Source: Paraburkholderia madseniana (GTDB lineage: Bacteria; Pseudomonadota; Gammaproteobacteria; Burkholderiales; Burkholderiaceae). From it: 64,000 nucleotides of DNA. Shown here one piece after another: positions 1 through 8,412 of this stretch. Within the stretch, counting starts at the first letter, position 1. The number at the start of each line of letters is the position of its first letter. The translations under genes and the position numbers were made by a program. The stretch lies in the NCBI RefSeq assembly GCF_009690905.1, contig NZ_VOSW01000021.1, positions 1 through 64,000 of the forward strand, given 5' to 3'. Below the pieces are notes generated by a model. The model was not told where the DNA came from. It saw only the letters and a list, made by a program, of their open reading frames with translations, and did not search any database.

Positions 1-1
1 C

Positions 2-799
2 CCGCCCCGCGCGGTCGTCCCTCCGTTGCGTGAGCCCGGCGGGTCGCCCCCCGCCGCGGCAATGGCGGATCCGGCGATCGAGCTTGGCACGCCCGCGCTT
101 GCGATGGCAAACGCCGGAGCGAATGCGGGCGGCAACGCTGCTCCCAAAGCCGGCGCAAGTGCTGGTGCAACCACAGATGCAAGCAGCTTTGGCGCAAGCC
201 CCGGCGCGATCACCAGTGCAACCGGCGCCGGCACCACCACGATCAGCAACCCGACCGCCAAGCCGGTCGGCGGGGCATCCCCTGCCGCCGCAGCCGCTGC
301 AACAGCGCTCGATCGCGACTATCGCTACCGGCTCGCGCGCAAGAACGTCCACGTGGCATTCGCCAATCTGGGCCAGGCGTTCCAGCGCATGATGCTCGAA
401 CCAAAATCCGCGCAGAAGTTCGTGCCGGAATTGAACGACCTGCTGGTGCGCAGCCACGTGCTCGCCTCGCAGATCACGGTGGCGGCGCCGTTGCTGCGCA
501 CCTCCGCGCAGCGGGCCGACAACGTCTCGCTACAGCCCTTGCAACGTGCCCTGAGCGCGGTCCGCGACAATCTGACCGAAGCCGAAGCCGGCAGCGCCCC
601 GCCCGCCGATCAGGCCGAGCAGATCAAACAATTGTCGCGTGAGCTGGATGCGATGGTGGTCGGGACGGAGAAATCGCCGGACCACTCGGCGGATGCCGTG
701 CATGACATGAAATTGCTCGCCCATCAATGCAAGCAGATGCTGACGGCGTCGGCGCAGATTCGCAAGGATGCGAGCGTCATTCGCCTGCCGGACGAGTGA
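2..799 (+). CDS. FUSC/YccS-type inner-membrane protein, C-terminal part (gene starts left of window)
   Basis: The frame is open to the left edge, so only the last ~265 residues are visible; the TTG at 26 and ATG at 62 are unlikely to be true starts. The C-terminal ~165 residues, beginning DYRYRLARKNVHVAFANL, read like the cytoplasmic tail of the FUSC/YccS/YhfK family (aromatic-acid efflux-type or uncharacterised membrane proteins), with the typical RM-x-x-EP stretch and a long helical region. No membrane segment lies in the visible part. Before the helical tail there is an unusual ~85-residue Ala/Gly/Thr-rich low-complexity stretch, which may be a family-specific insertion or linker. The family call is from remembered sequence pattern; the full gene would settle it. 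Confidence 0.6.
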   Translation, partial: PPRAVVPPLREPGGSPPAAAMADPAIELGTPALAMANAGANAGGNAAPKAGASAGATTDASSFGASPGAITSATGAGTTTISNPTAKPVGGASPAAAAAATALDRDYRYRLARKNVHVAFANLGQAFQRMMLEPKSAQKFVPELNDLLVRSHVLASQITVAAPLLRTSAQRADNVSLQPLQRALSAVRDNLTEAEAGSAPPADQAEQIKQLSRELDAMVVGTEKSPDHSADAVHDMKLLAHQCKQMLTASAQIRKDASVIRLPDE

Positions 800-814
800 A
801 ACGCTCGGGTCGCC

Positions 815-1033
815 TTATTGCGCGGCGCCGCTTGCGGGCTTCGCTGCGGTAGCCGCAGCAGCCGCAGCCACCGCGTCCGATGAAATCGTCGGCGCCGGCG
901 CGTTCTGGCGATCGAATTCGCGCTTTTCCGTGATGGCGTTATAGAAGAGCGTGGCGATCACCAGCAGTACCGCGACCACGATGAAAACAGCAATGCCAAA
1001 GGTCGGGTTCTTCTTGCGCGGCGGTTTGTTCAT
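815..1033 (-). CDS. small single-pass membrane protein, unknown function
   Basis: A 72-residue protein with a basic N-terminus (MNKPPRKKNPTFG), one strong hydrophobic helix at about residues 12-30 (GIAVFIVVAVLLVIATLF) and a hydrophilic, Ala-rich C-terminal tail. The charge pattern suggests the N-terminus lies in the cytoplasm and the tail in the periplasm. It is convergent with the FUSC-type gene, 15 bp from its stop. I recognise no functional motif. Its compact arrangement and sensible topology argue that it is real. Confidence 0.65.
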   Translation of the reverse strand: MNKPPRKKNPTFGIAVFIVVAVLLVIATLFYNAITEKREFDRQNAPAPTISSDAVAAAAAATAAKPASGAAQ

Positions 1034-1119
1034 GAGGCGGGCTCGGTTCGCGAGGCAGTCGCGGATAGTGTCTGGGAAGGCGGCATTCTACGCCCACTGA
1101 GCTTGCACACGGCTTGCAG

Positions 1120-1602
1120 TCAGCGCCCCTCCACCACCGCCGAAGGCCGCACCGGCAGCGCCGTCGAATACTTGATCTGTTCCATCGCGAAACTCGAACT
1201 CACGTCGTACAGCGGCACCGCGGCGATCAACAGCTTGTAGACGCGATCGTAGTCGTCGATATCGGACACCACCACGCGCAGCAGGTAATCGGTTTCGCCG
1301 CTCATCCGGTACACCTCCACCACCTCCGGAATCTCCCGCACCGCGCGCGTAAAGGTCTGCGCCCAGGCCTCGGTATGCTGGTTGGTGCGCACCGCGACGA
1401 ATACGGTGGTACCCACGCCTAACTTGCGCGCATCGCACAGCGCCACCTGAGCGCGAATCACACCCGTCTCTTTCAGACGCTGCAGCCGCTTCCAGCACGG
1501 CGTTTGCGACAGATTCACGCGCTGCGCCAGTTCGGCGATCGGCATGGTTGCGTCTTCCTGCAGCAGCTCAAGAAGCTTCCGATCGATGATATCCATTCCC
1601 AT
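1120..1602 (-). CDS. Lrp/AsnC-family transcriptional regulator
   Basis: 160 residues from the ATG at 1602 (GTG at 1608 and ATG at 1596 are alternatives). A GGGGG stretch just upstream is a fair ribosome binding site for 1602. The N-terminal ~60 residues form the AsnC-type helix-turn-helix (IDRKLLELLQEDATMPIAEL, then RVNLSQTPCWKRLQRL). The rest is the RAM/AsnC effector domain, with the EVYRMSGETDYLLRVVVSD signature. Such proteins are octameric regulators that often respond to amino acids. The gene is divergent from the cysteine-dioxygenase-like gene at 1741, so that gene is the obvious candidate target. The effector is not readable from the sequence. Confidence 0.9.
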   Translation of the reverse strand: MGMDIIDRKLLELLQEDATMPIAELAQRVNLSQTPCWKRLQRLKETGVIRAQVALCDARKLGVGTTVFVAVRTNQHTEAWAQTFTRAVREIPEVVEVYRMSGETDYLLRVVVSDIDDYDRVYKLLIAAVPLYDVSSSFAMEQIKYSTALPVRPSAVVEGR

Positions 1603-1617
1603 CTTCACACCCCCATA

Positions 1618-1656
1618 GGAAATTATTCTACTTTTAAGACTTCAGGGGGAATTATA
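1618..1656. promoter_or_regulatory. AT-rich direct repeats between lrp-type and cysteine-dioxygenase-like genes
   Basis: In the 138-bp divergent gap an AT-rich patch carries two near-identical copies, GGAAATTATT (1618-1627) and GGGAATTATA (1647-1656), 29 bp apart (centre to centre). Repeated AT-rich sites next to the regulator gene are typical of Lrp-family binding. This is inference from position and repetition only. Confidence 0.4.
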
Positions 1657-1740
1657 TGGAAACTCTTTCTCCGGGCAAACCGGTATAAATATGTCTATCC
1701 AAAAATAGCCGATAAGCAGCCATGCCGCTGCGCCGCGATC

Positions 1741-2385
1741 ATGAGCCAAGACCTCCGTTCAACACCCGCCGCCCGTTCCTCAGCCCATGCCGCACAGTTT
1801 GCCGGAGCGAATGAAACGCCCTCGCGCGCGCACCGCACCGCGCCGCTTACGCACCTGTGCGACGCACTCGACGCCATGTTCGAAGCCTGCGTGAAATTTC
1901 CCGAACCGTCCGATTCGACCTTCTTCGCGCGCAGCATGCGCATCGCGCTGGCCGAAGCCGCGGCGAATCCCGATTTGCTCACCTCGGCGCAACGCGAAGG
2001 CTCCACTGAAAATTACCGCCGTCATCTGCTGGCCGCCGATCCGCACGGCCGCTATGCGATCGCCGCGCTGGTGTGGCTGCCGCACCAGGCAAGCCCGGTG
2101 CATGCGCACCACACGTGGTGCGGCTACGCGGTGCTCGACGGCACGCTGAGCGAAACGGTCTTCGAATGGAATGGCGCGCAGCACTGCGCAAGCGCCACGC
2201 GTACCCAGGCGCGCAATGCCGGAGCTGTGTCGTTTGTACGCGGCGGCAAGGGCGGCATTCACCGGCTGGGTAATTGCAGCGACGCGCCTGCCGTCTCGCT
2301 GCATATCTACGGTGTCGCAGGCGCGCAGATCGCCACGCACGTCAACGACATCGTGCGCGCAGCCGACGCGCCGGCGCTCGTCTGA
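1741..2385 (+). CDS. cysteine dioxygenase-family cupin (thiol dioxygenase)
   Basis: 214 residues from ATG 1741; the frame is open further upstream but that part overlaps the divergent regulator and has no homology. It is a single-domain cupin with a probable non-heme iron 3-His site: H121 and H123 in PVHAHHTWCGYAVLDG and H174 in GGIHRLGN. This matches the cysteine dioxygenase / 3-mercaptopropionate dioxygenase family, which oxidises a thiol to a sulfinate with O2. The Cys-Tyr crosslink cannot be judged from sequence alone. It is divergent from an Lrp-type regulator, consistent with amino-acid or thiol-responsive control. The exact thiol (cysteine, mercaptopropionate or other) is undetermined. 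Confidence 0.8.
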   Translation: MSQDLRSTPAARSSAHAAQFAGANETPSRAHRTAPLTHLCDALDAMFEACVKFPEPSDSTFFARSMRIALAEAAANPDLLTSAQREGSTENYRRHLLAADPHGRYAIAALVWLPHQASPVHAHHTWCGYAVLDGTLSETVFEWNGAQHCASATRTQARNAGAVSFVRGGKGGIHRLGNCSDAPAVSLHIYGVAGAQIATHVNDIVRAADAPALV

Positions 2386-2422
2386 AACCAGTAGGCTCTG
2401 CCTAAAGACGCGAACGGCGGAC

Positions 2423-2443
2423 GCGGACCGTGCCAAGGTCCGC
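2423..2443. terminator. hairpin between convergent genes, possible terminator
   Basis: A perfect 7-bp stem, GCGGACC / GGTCCGC, with a 7-nt loop lies in the 83-bp gap between the convergent cupin and MscS genes. There is no U-run on either side, so intrinsic termination is only possible, not shown. Confidence 0.35.
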
Positions 2444-2468
2444 TAGCCTCGCCTCGCATCCAGCCCAA

Positions 2469-5081
2469 TCAGTTTTTACCACCCGCTTCTCCGGCCGTCG
2501 GAATCTGCGGCGGAATCGGCGCGGTCTGCCCGGTCGGCGGCGGTGCCGGACGCGGTTCGTGCGACACATCGCGCGCCACCGCCATCGCAGCGTGCGCGGT
2601 CCGCGTGGCAGCCGCCGCCTCAGCATGCGCGTGCCCATGCCCATGCGGGCCGACCTCGGGCAGTTCATCGTCCGGCAAAGGCTGTCCCTCGCTATCCTTC
2701 GACGACGTGTACACCCGCATCTGCGGCACCGGAATCTCGATGCCGGCTTCGTCCATCTTGCGTTTGAGCCTCAGATTGAAGGCGCGCGCCACGCTCCATT
2801 GCTGCAACGGCCGCGTCTTGATCTGCCCTTTCACGACCATCCAGTTCGGATCGAAGCGGTCGAGCCCCCACACCTCGATCGGTCCGAGCATTTCGCGCCG
2901 GTAGCGGAAGTCGGCCATCAGATCGGCGCCGACTTCGCGAATCAGTTGCGTGATCTGATCTACATCAGTCGAGAACGACATGCGCACTTCGAACACCGCA
3001 TAGGCGAAGTCGCGCGACAGGTTCTTGACGATCTTGATCTGCGAGAACGGAATCGCGTGGATCGCGCCTTGCCCGTCGCGCAGGCGGACGGTGCGGATCG
3101 ACAGATGCTCGACGGTGCCCGCGTGGCCGCCGTCCACGTCGATCCAGTCGCCGACCGAGATCGTATCTTCGATGATGATGAACAGCCCCGTGATCAGGTC
3201 GGTCACGAGCGACTGCGCGCCGAAACCGATCGCGAGGCCGATCACACCGGCGCCGGCCAGGAGCGGCGTCACATTGATGCCCAGGTTCGCCGCGGTGACG
3301 ATGCCGGCAATCGTCATGATCGTCACCAGCAGCACGTTGCGCAGCAGCGGCAGCATCGTGCGCGCCCGCATGCTCGGATTGCGCGACTTGTTGCGCGGAC
3401 CACCCGGATTGAGGGCCTCGGTTATTGCCGTGTCGACCAGAATCCACAGCAGCCATGAAATGAACACTGTCGCAATGATCGCGGTCACCGCGTGCGCAAT
3501 CCCGCGCGCTGCAACGTTTTTCTCCACGACTTCCGCGAGCGACACGCCCCATAAACGTGCCGCCAGCTCAAAGAAGAACAGCCAGATGAACAGCGTCAGC
3601 AGCGTGCCGCAAAAGCGCAGCAGGCGCGACAGATAAGGCGAGCGGCGCCGCGCGCGGTGGCTGCGCGGGCGCGTCACACGAAGCACGATGGCCGAAAGGA
3701 AAAATGCGAACACCAGCAACAGTGCGGTGACCACCGAAATCTGCAGTACGTTTTCGCTGGAGCCCGAGCCGCCGAGCGTGGCGACCACCGACGCGCCGGC
3801 GAGCACCAGCACCGGCAAGTGCCAGAGCGAGGCGAGCACGTCGAACGCGTCGGTCGCGGCCCTGTGATCGTGGCGCTGCTCGTAAGGCCGGTTGCGAATC
3901 AGATGCGCGATCGGCCGGCGGAATGCCAGCGCGAAATAGCCGGTGAGCACGGCGGCCGTCATGTTGGCGGCCGTCGAAATCAGCGCGGCGAGATTTGATC
4001 CGAGCTGATGCTCGACGTCGTAATTGACCGCCGCATCGCCGAGGGCAGCGCATATGCCCACCACGAACAGCACGCGCCGCGCGTGTTCGATCAGCAGGTG
4101 CACCGCAACCCGCCGATGTCCTGAGCCGAACAGCGAAAACATGATCAGACAGATCGCCGAGAACACCGCACCCGCGACGATCGCATAGGCGACCACCAGG
4201 CCGAGGGTGCGGCCGAGCGCATCGGGCATCGCGCGCACGAACAGCAACGCGGCGAGAAAGGCGATGATCCACGGGCCGACGCGGCGCAGCGCGAAAATCA
4301 GCAGCTCGCGCGTGGTGGGATTCGGTTTGAGCCCCATGAGGATACCGAAGCGCCGGTATAGCCGGTGCTGCACGTAGATCAGCGCGCCGGCGCACGCGCC
4401 CCAGCCGGCCAGCATGGCAATCATCGCAAAGACGATGCGCCCGAAGCCTTCTTGCCCCTGGCCCGAAATGATCGTGTAGAGCTCGTTGCCGGCCGCGTTG
4501 AATCTCCCGCCCCAATAGCGCACCGGCGTGCGGCCCTGATGCACATTGGATTCGAATGACGCGATGCCCGACGCGATCGCTCCGAGCAAGCCAGCACTCG
4601 TTTGGGCGGTCGCGGACGCGGGCGCGGCTGGCGCAGCGTTTTGCGACACGTCACGCAGCTTTTTGAGCTGAGCGACGAGCGCGGTGCGCTGCTTGTCGTT
4701 GTCGAGCGTGGTGATCACGCTGTCGAGCGAGCGCGTCAGTTCCGCCTGGCTCGCGGGCGACGGCGCGGAGGCCGCTTCCGCGGCCGAGGCACCCGAGGCC
4801 GCAGACGCCGGCGTTGCCGTCGCGCTATTGATCAGGCTCTGCAAGGCCGGAATGACCGGCGTGCCGGCACCGGCGGCCTGGGCGGTCGCAGGCATCCATC
4901 CGATGCCGAGGGTCAGTACGAGGCAGACCGTGGCCGCCCACGCGCCGAACCACGCCGCGACATGAGCGCGAATGCCGCGCCCGATACGACTGGAAGGAAA
5001 ATGAAAGACGGCGCGAGTCGCCAGTTGCCCGCCGTTAGACGGCGCGGCCCCGGACTCACGCCGCAATGGGCATGACTGCAT
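2469..5081 (-). CDS. large MscS-family mechanosensitive channel
   Basis: 870 residues. A hydrophobic segment near residues 48-70 ending in ATAQA looks like a signal peptide and is followed by an Ala/Ser-rich periplasmic stretch and about ten membrane helices. The C-terminal MscS module is clear: the pore helix LLAGAGVIGLAIGFGAQ (ending ~residue 623), then the beta domain with IIEDTISVGDWIDVDGG and the alpha/beta cytoplasmic part. It resembles the long MscS/YbiO/YjeP group rather than the ~280-residue MscS. Such channels release solutes on osmotic downshock. The tail after ~residue 770 is disordered and carries a His-rich HGHGHAHAE stretch at about 813-821. The start is weakly supported by ribosome-binding sequence. 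Confidence 0.88.
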   Translation of the reverse strand: MQSCPLRRESGAAPSNGGQLATRAVFHFPSSRIGRGIRAHVAAWFGAWAATVCLVLTLGIGWMPATAQAAGAGTPVIPALQSLINSATATPASAASGASAAEAASAPSPASQAELTRSLDSVITTLDNDKQRTALVAQLKKLRDVSQNAAPAAPASATAQTSAGLLGAIASGIASFESNVHQGRTPVRYWGGRFNAAGNELYTIISGQGQEGFGRIVFAMIAMLAGWGACAGALIYVQHRLYRRFGILMGLKPNPTTRELLIFALRRVGPWIIAFLAALLFVRAMPDALGRTLGLVVAYAIVAGAVFSAICLIMFSLFGSGHRRVAVHLLIEHARRVLFVVGICAALGDAAVNYDVEHQLGSNLAALISTAANMTAAVLTGYFALAFRRPIAHLIRNRPYEQRHDHRAATDAFDVLASLWHLPVLVLAGASVVATLGGSGSSENVLQISVVTALLLVFAFFLSAIVLRVTRPRSHRARRRSPYLSRLLRFCGTLLTLFIWLFFFELAARLWGVSLAEVVEKNVAARGIAHAVTAIIATVFISWLLWILVDTAITEALNPGGPRNKSRNPSMRARTMLPLLRNVLLVTIMTIAGIVTAANLGINVTPLLAGAGVIGLAIGFGAQSLVTDLITGLFIIIEDTISVGDWIDVDGGHAGTVEHLSIRTVRLRDGQGAIHAIPFSQIKIVKNLSRDFAYAVFEVRMSFSTDVDQITQLIREVGADLMADFRYRREMLGPIEVWGLDRFDPNWMVVKGQIKTRPLQQWSVARAFNLRLKRKMDEAGIEIPVPQMRVYTSSKDSEGQPLPDDELPEVGPHGHGHAHAEAAAATRTAHAAMAVARDVSHEPRPAPPPTGQTAPIPPQIPTAGEAGGKN

Positions 5082-5281
5082 GGCGATCCGTAAGAAAACG
5101 GGAGACGCCAGTGTAGCCGCAGTTTCACCACCAGCGCCCGAACATGCGTAACCGAATGTTAGGACGCTTGCGCAAGTTCGAGGAACGGCGGGCTGCCTTC
5201 ACCCCCTCGAACTGCCGCCAGGGCGCGCGCAACGGACCAGGCACGACAGGAGCCGCGCGCGGTCCGGCACTCCGTCAAGAC

Positions 5282-5929
5282 TCAATAAGCGACCGTCGCG
5301 ATCTGACGGACGAAACGGCCCTGCTCCAATTCGTCGACGAAGGCGATCGCATAGTCTTCCGCGGAAATGCGGCTATTGCGCTCGGCGTCGGCCAGAAGCG
5401 TGTTCGCGCCCGTGCGGAACGTACCGGTGCGCTCGCCCGGCGCAATCAGCGCGGCCGGCGCGAAGAACGTCCAGTCGAGGTCGGTAACGCCGCGGTAGTA
5501 ATTGAGTGCATCGCGATGGGCCAGTGCGACCGCTTTATAGGCGTCCGGGAAACCGTCCGTGTCGACCAACTGCTTACCCGGCGCCACTTCGAGCGAGCCC
5601 GCGCCACCCACCACCACGAGACGCTTCAAGCCCGCTGCGCGCACGCCGTCGACGAGCGCATGGGTCGCCTTGGACACCGCCGCGGGATCGTCGTGCGGCG
5701 GCGCATATGCGCTTGCCACCACGTCGTGGCCACGCACCGCGGCGCCGACGCTCGCGGCGTCGAGCAGATCGGCCTGCGCGGCTTTGAAATTCGCCACGTC
5801 GGCCGGCACGCGCGCCGGATTGCGCGCCAGCGCCGTCACCTGATGCCCGCGGCGGACAGCTTCCGCGGCGATCCGCGAACCAATCGTCCCGGTGGCGCCG
5901 AACAACGCGATCTTCAACTGTTTGCTCAT
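5282..5929 (-). CDS. NAD(P)-binding protein, NmrA/atypical SDR type
   Basis: 215 residues. The N-terminus KIALFGATGTIGSRIAAEA is a Rossmann G-x-x-G-x-x-G dinucleotide site, followed by ALARNPAR, typical of NmrA-like or YwnB/YwfB-like NAD(P)H-binding proteins. No classical SDR catalytic Tyr-x-x-x-Lys pair is evident, so it may be a redox sensor or quinone/aldehyde reductase. An AGGAG ribosome binding site precedes the ATG. It lies downstream of, and on the same strand as, an Rrf2 regulator, and both promoters hold the same 19-bp palindrome, so it is probably under Rrf2 control. The substrate is unknown. Confidence 0.85.
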   Translation of the reverse strand: MSKQLKIALFGATGTIGSRIAAEAVRRGHQVTALARNPARVPADVANFKAAQADLLDAASVGAAVRGHDVVASAYAPPHDDPAAVSKATHALVDGVRAAGLKRLVVVGGAGSLEVAPGKQLVDTDGFPDAYKAVALAHRDALNYYRGVTDLDWTFFAPAALIAPGERTGTFRTGANTLLADAERNSRISAEDYAIAFVDELEQGRFVRQIATVAY

Positions 5930-5955
5930 TTCAATGCTCCTGTCATTAGCTTATG

Positions 5956-5974
5956 TGTAACTACGTTGATTACA
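5956..5974. promoter_or_regulatory. Rrf2-type operator, copy 1
   Basis: TGTAA-N9-TTACA palindrome about 26 bp upstream of the NAD(P)-binding protein start. It shares ATGTGTAAC on the left and ATTACAT plus TAA on the right with the copy at 6581-6599 in front of the Rrf2 gene. Two copies in the two promoters of one regulator-target pair strongly suggest its binding site. Confidence 0.7.
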
Positions 5975-6098
5975 TATAACGTGGAAAAAAGAGGGGCGTA
6001 AGCCCCCGTCCGTTCTCAGGTGCGCAGGTTCCGTCTACATCGGGCGCGCCCTTCGATACCGCCTCATTGCTACTTTCTTTGCCACACTCGTCGCCGCA

Positions 6099-6554
6099 TC
6101 AGCCATGCGAACGCCGCTTGCGTTCCAGCGCCCGTTCAGCGCGCATCAGGTCGGCAGTGGCATCAGCCAGCGTGCGTGCACCGAGCGACGCTTCCATGGC
6201 CTGCTGCGCTTCGTCGATAATGCCGCGCAGCACGACCTGGATATGCCGCCCCACCATGCACGCCGGGTTCGGCTCCTCGCGATGCATGGCGAACAATTGC
6301 GCGTCGTCTACCGCGCGATACACCTGAAGCAGGGTGATCTCGTCAGGCGCCTTGGCGAGCAACGCGCCGCCGCCAGCACCGAGTTGCGAGGTCGTGAGGC
6401 CCGCATCGGCCAGCATGCTCAGCAAACGCCGGATCAACGCAGGATTCGTATTCACGCTGCCCGCGATCATCTCCGACGAGAGCGGCACGCCCTCCTGCAA
6501 CGACAGCAGCGCGAGCACATGCACTGCAAATGCAAACCGGCTACTCGTATTCAC
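6099..6554 (-). CDS. Rrf2-family transcriptional regulator (YwnA-like)
   Basis: 151 residues from a GTG at 6554. The N-terminal winged helix is typical of Rrf2: FAFAVHVLALLSLQEG, then SSEMIAGSVNTNPALIRRLL and a glycine-rich wing, LGAGGGALLAK. Only one cysteine (in PNPACMVGRHIQ) is seen after the wing, so the three-Cys Fe-S ligand set of IscR/NsrR is absent; this fits the YwnA-like cluster-free subgroup. It is probably autoregulated and controls the downstream NAD(P)-binding protein through the shared palindrome. The signal could be oxidative or electrophile stress, but that is inference. Confidence 0.87.
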   Translation of the reverse strand: MNTSSRFAFAVHVLALLSLQEGVPLSSEMIAGSVNTNPALIRRLLSMLADAGLTTSQLGAGGGALLAKAPDEITLLQVYRAVDDAQLFAMHREEPNPACMVGRHIQVVLRGIIDEAQQAMEASLGARTLADATADLMRAERALERKRRSHG

Positions 6555-6580
6555 AGCAAACCTGCCCGGCGACGACTATG

Positions 6581-6599
6581 TGTAACCATAGTAATTACA
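6581..6599. promoter_or_regulatory. Rrf2-type operator, copy 2
   Basis: TGTAA-N9-TTACA palindrome about 27 bp upstream of the Rrf2 start codon, matching the copy at 5956-5974 in arms, spacing and flanks. It implies autoregulation. Confidence 0.7.
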
Positions 6600-6630
6600 T
6601 TTAATCCGACTGTCAAACGGACAAACGAAC

Positions 6631-6647
6631 GGCCGGACGCACCGGCC
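6631..6647 (-). terminator. probable terminator after lipoprotein gene
   Basis: GGCCGG / CCGGCC stem with a 5-nt loop, just past the stop at 6654. Read on the minus strand it is followed by a T-rich stretch (GTTCGTTTGTCCGTTT), fitting an imperfect intrinsic terminator. Confidence 0.45.
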
Positions 6648-6653
6648 GCCATC

Positions 6654-7127
6654 TCACTTGTCCATCTGCTTTTGCGCATCGCTGGAATCGCTCGATGCCG
6701 ACGCCGAAGCAGAAACGCCCGCCGCCGACGCCGAACTTTGCGCCGACCATTCCTGCAGCTTGCGCCCCGCCGTCTCGAGACCCTGGCCGGTCAGCGCCGC
6801 CGCCTTGCCGAGTTGCGCATTGGTCGCGCTCGCCGCGCCTTGCAGGTTGGCTTGCGCGCTCGACGCCAGCGAGGCCGGATCGATCGTGATCGACGGCGCG
6901 GACGCCGATGAGAGGTTCTGCTGCGCGGCGGCCTTGGTCGCATCGACCTGCTGGCCGACGTAGCTGGCCGCCTGATCGAGCTTCTGACCGGCGGCTTGCG
7001 CCGCATCGTTGAGCTTGCCGGCGACCTGCGCCGACGCATCGTTCTTCTGACAAGCCGTGAGGCCGCCGAACACGAGGGCAACAACCGCGACGCGGCGCAA
7101 CAACGGCGAACGAATGGATAAAGTCAT
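6654..7127 (-). CDS. Ala-rich periplasmic lipoprotein, unknown function
   Basis: 157 residues from ATG 7127; the frame continues upstream but the signal peptide fixes this start. Residues 1-25 are a type II signal peptide with lipobox GGLTAC (lipid-modified Cys26). The mature part is Ala/Gln/Lys/Ser-rich and mostly helical, with no cysteines or catalytic motif. The composition recalls small structural or envelope-stress lipoproteins, but I assign no function. A 52-codon frame ends 2 bp before the ATG. Confidence 0.78.
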   Translation of the reverse strand: MTLSIRSPLLRRVAVVALVFGGLTACQKNDASAQVAGKLNDAAQAAGQKLDQAASYVGQQVDATKAAAQQNLSSASAPSITIDPASLASSAQANLQGAASATNAQLGKAAALTGQGLETAGRKLQEWSAQSSASAAGVSASASASSDSSDAQKQMDK

Positions 7128-7129
7128 AT

Positions 7130-7288
7130 TTAAGTGTGAGCCGCATCGAGCGGCTTCCGCATGCGAAAACGGGCCCATGATACGCCGTTGCGCGGCACGC
7201 TCTCCTCGACGAGCACCCGGAAGCCCGCGGACTCGAAGCTGCCTGGCTGCGGGTCAGCGTGCAGTACGCGCCATTCGAAATACTTCAT
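7130..7288 (-). CDS. possible small protein ahead of the lipoprotein gene
   Basis: A 52-residue frame beginning [14 protein letters not shown] and ending 2 bp before the lipoprotein start, as expected for the first gene of a pair. The residue mix is balanced rather than the Arg/Ala-rich pattern of shadow frames. No motif is recognised. It is also open upstream, across the start of the PfpI gene on the other strand, so the start is uncertain. Confidence 0.4.
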   Translation of the reverse strand: MKYFEWRVLHADPQPGSFESAGFRVLVEESVPRNGVSWARFRMRKPLDAAHT

Positions 7289-7375
7289 TGCGTACTCCGT
7301 CGCGGTTCTGTCAAACGTGTTGGAGTAGACTGCCTGAGCGTTCGATGTGTTCCGTTGATCAATAGGAGGCATGCG

Positions 7376-7957
7376 ATGGCAGCAAAGAAGATTCTGTTCC
7401 TGACCGGCGACTTCGCCGAGGATTACGAAACGATGGTGCCGTTTCAGGCACTGCAGGCAGTCGGCCACGTAGTCGACGCCGTCTGCCCGAACAAGAAAGC
7501 GGGCGACAAGATCAAGACCGCGATTCATGATTTCGAAGGCGACCAGACCTACACCGAAAAACCCGGCCATCAATTCACGCTCAATGCAACGTTCGAGGAC
7601 GCCGATCCGCGTCAATACGACGCGCTGGCAATCGCAGGCGGCCGCGCGCCGGAATACCTTCGACTCAACCACAAGGTGATCGAGCTCGTGCGGCAGTTCG
7701 CCGAAGCAGGCAAGCCGATCGCCGCGATCTGCCACGCCGCGCAACTGCTGGCTGCCGCCGACGTGATTCGCGGCAAGCGCATTTCCGCCTACCCGGCCTG
7801 CGCACCCGAAGTGAAGCTGGCCGGCGGCGAGTACGTCGACATTCCGGTCGATGCGGCGATCACCGACGCCAATTTCGTCACTGCCCCCGCATGGCCCGCT
7901 CACCCTGAGTGGCTGCGTCAGTTCCTCGTGCTGCTCGGCACCCGGATCGAACTCTGA
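7376..7957 (+). CDS. DJ-1/PfpI-family protein
   Basis: 193 residues from ATG 7376, preceded by a good TAGGAGG ribosome binding site (7363-7369). The fold is the DJ-1/PfpI class I glutamine amidotransferase-like type: [15 protein letters not shown] at the start, [12 protein letters not shown] in the middle and the nucleophile elbow [12 protein letters not shown] with Cys119-His120; an acidic residue at 15-18 is the usual partner. Family members act as glyoxalase/deglycase, peptidase-like or stress proteins; sequence alone does not discriminate. It stands alone and is divergent from the small frame at 7130-7288. Confidence 0.9.
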   Translation: MAAKKILFLTGDFAEDYETMVPFQALQAVGHVVDAVCPNKKAGDKIKTAIHDFEGDQTYTEKPGHQFTLNATFEDADPRQYDALAIAGGRAPEYLRLNHKVIELVRQFAEAGKPIAAICHAAQLLAAADVIRGKRISAYPACAPEVKLAGGEYVDIPVDAAITDANFVTAPAWPAHPEWLRQFLVLLGTRIEL

Positions 7958-8085
7958 TCCTCAAGCGAGCGCCTTGCCCTCGCGGCACTGCGCGCTCGCA
8001 AAACACACCCATATTTGAGACTCGTCCGATAGTTCGCAACGCAAGGTTTTCCTATAGTCGCCGGTTGACTTGGGAGCCCCTTTCG

Positions 8086-8412
8086 ATGGAACTGACTGAC
8101 TGGATCGTCATGCTCGCCGTCACGTTGATGGCGATTGCTTTTTTCTGCGCGCGTACGCCGGCCAACTGGTCGCGAGAAAACCGCGCGCGGCGTCTGACTG
8201 GCACACGCATGCTGGTGCAAGCGGCGTGTTCGCTGTGGGCGGCGCTGTTGATCGTCGCGCACGGCCTGTTCGCCCTGGACGGCCTGCCCGGCCTGCACCC
8301 GGCGCCGCGCGAGGCGCTGACCGGCGTGGCGATCCTGCTCGTCTGCGGCTGCTACTGGTCGATACGCGGCAGCAAACTCCTCAAGCCGCGCCGGCTCTTT
8401 ACCGCGTACTGA
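8086..8412 (+). CDS. small integral membrane protein, unknown
   Basis: 108 residues from ATG 8086; the longer upstream frame lacks protein character. Three hydrophobic segments are visible (about 5-25, 47-66 and 80-95), separated by a basic loop with SRENRARRL. No family is recognised. Its last 14 bp overlap the 3' end of the convergent histidine kinase gene. Confidence 0.65.
   Translation: MELTDWIVMLAVTLMAIAFFCARTPANWSRENRARRLTGTRMLVQAACSLWAALLIVAHGLFALDGLPGLHPAPREALTGVAILLVCGCYWSIRGSKLLKPRRLFTAY

Noticed and set aside
5144..6001. Long plus-strand frames opposite the NAD(P)-binding protein and similar long frames opposite many genes (for example 30271-32079 minus, opposite groEL)
   Set aside because: They are Arg/His/Asp-rich antisense shadows caused by the high GC3 of the real genes, without motifs or ribosome-binding sites.
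7289..7903. Minus-strand frame opposite the PfpI gene that continues into the small frame at 7130-7288
   Set aside because: The part opposite PfpI is an antisense shadow; only the final 52 codons look protein-like.
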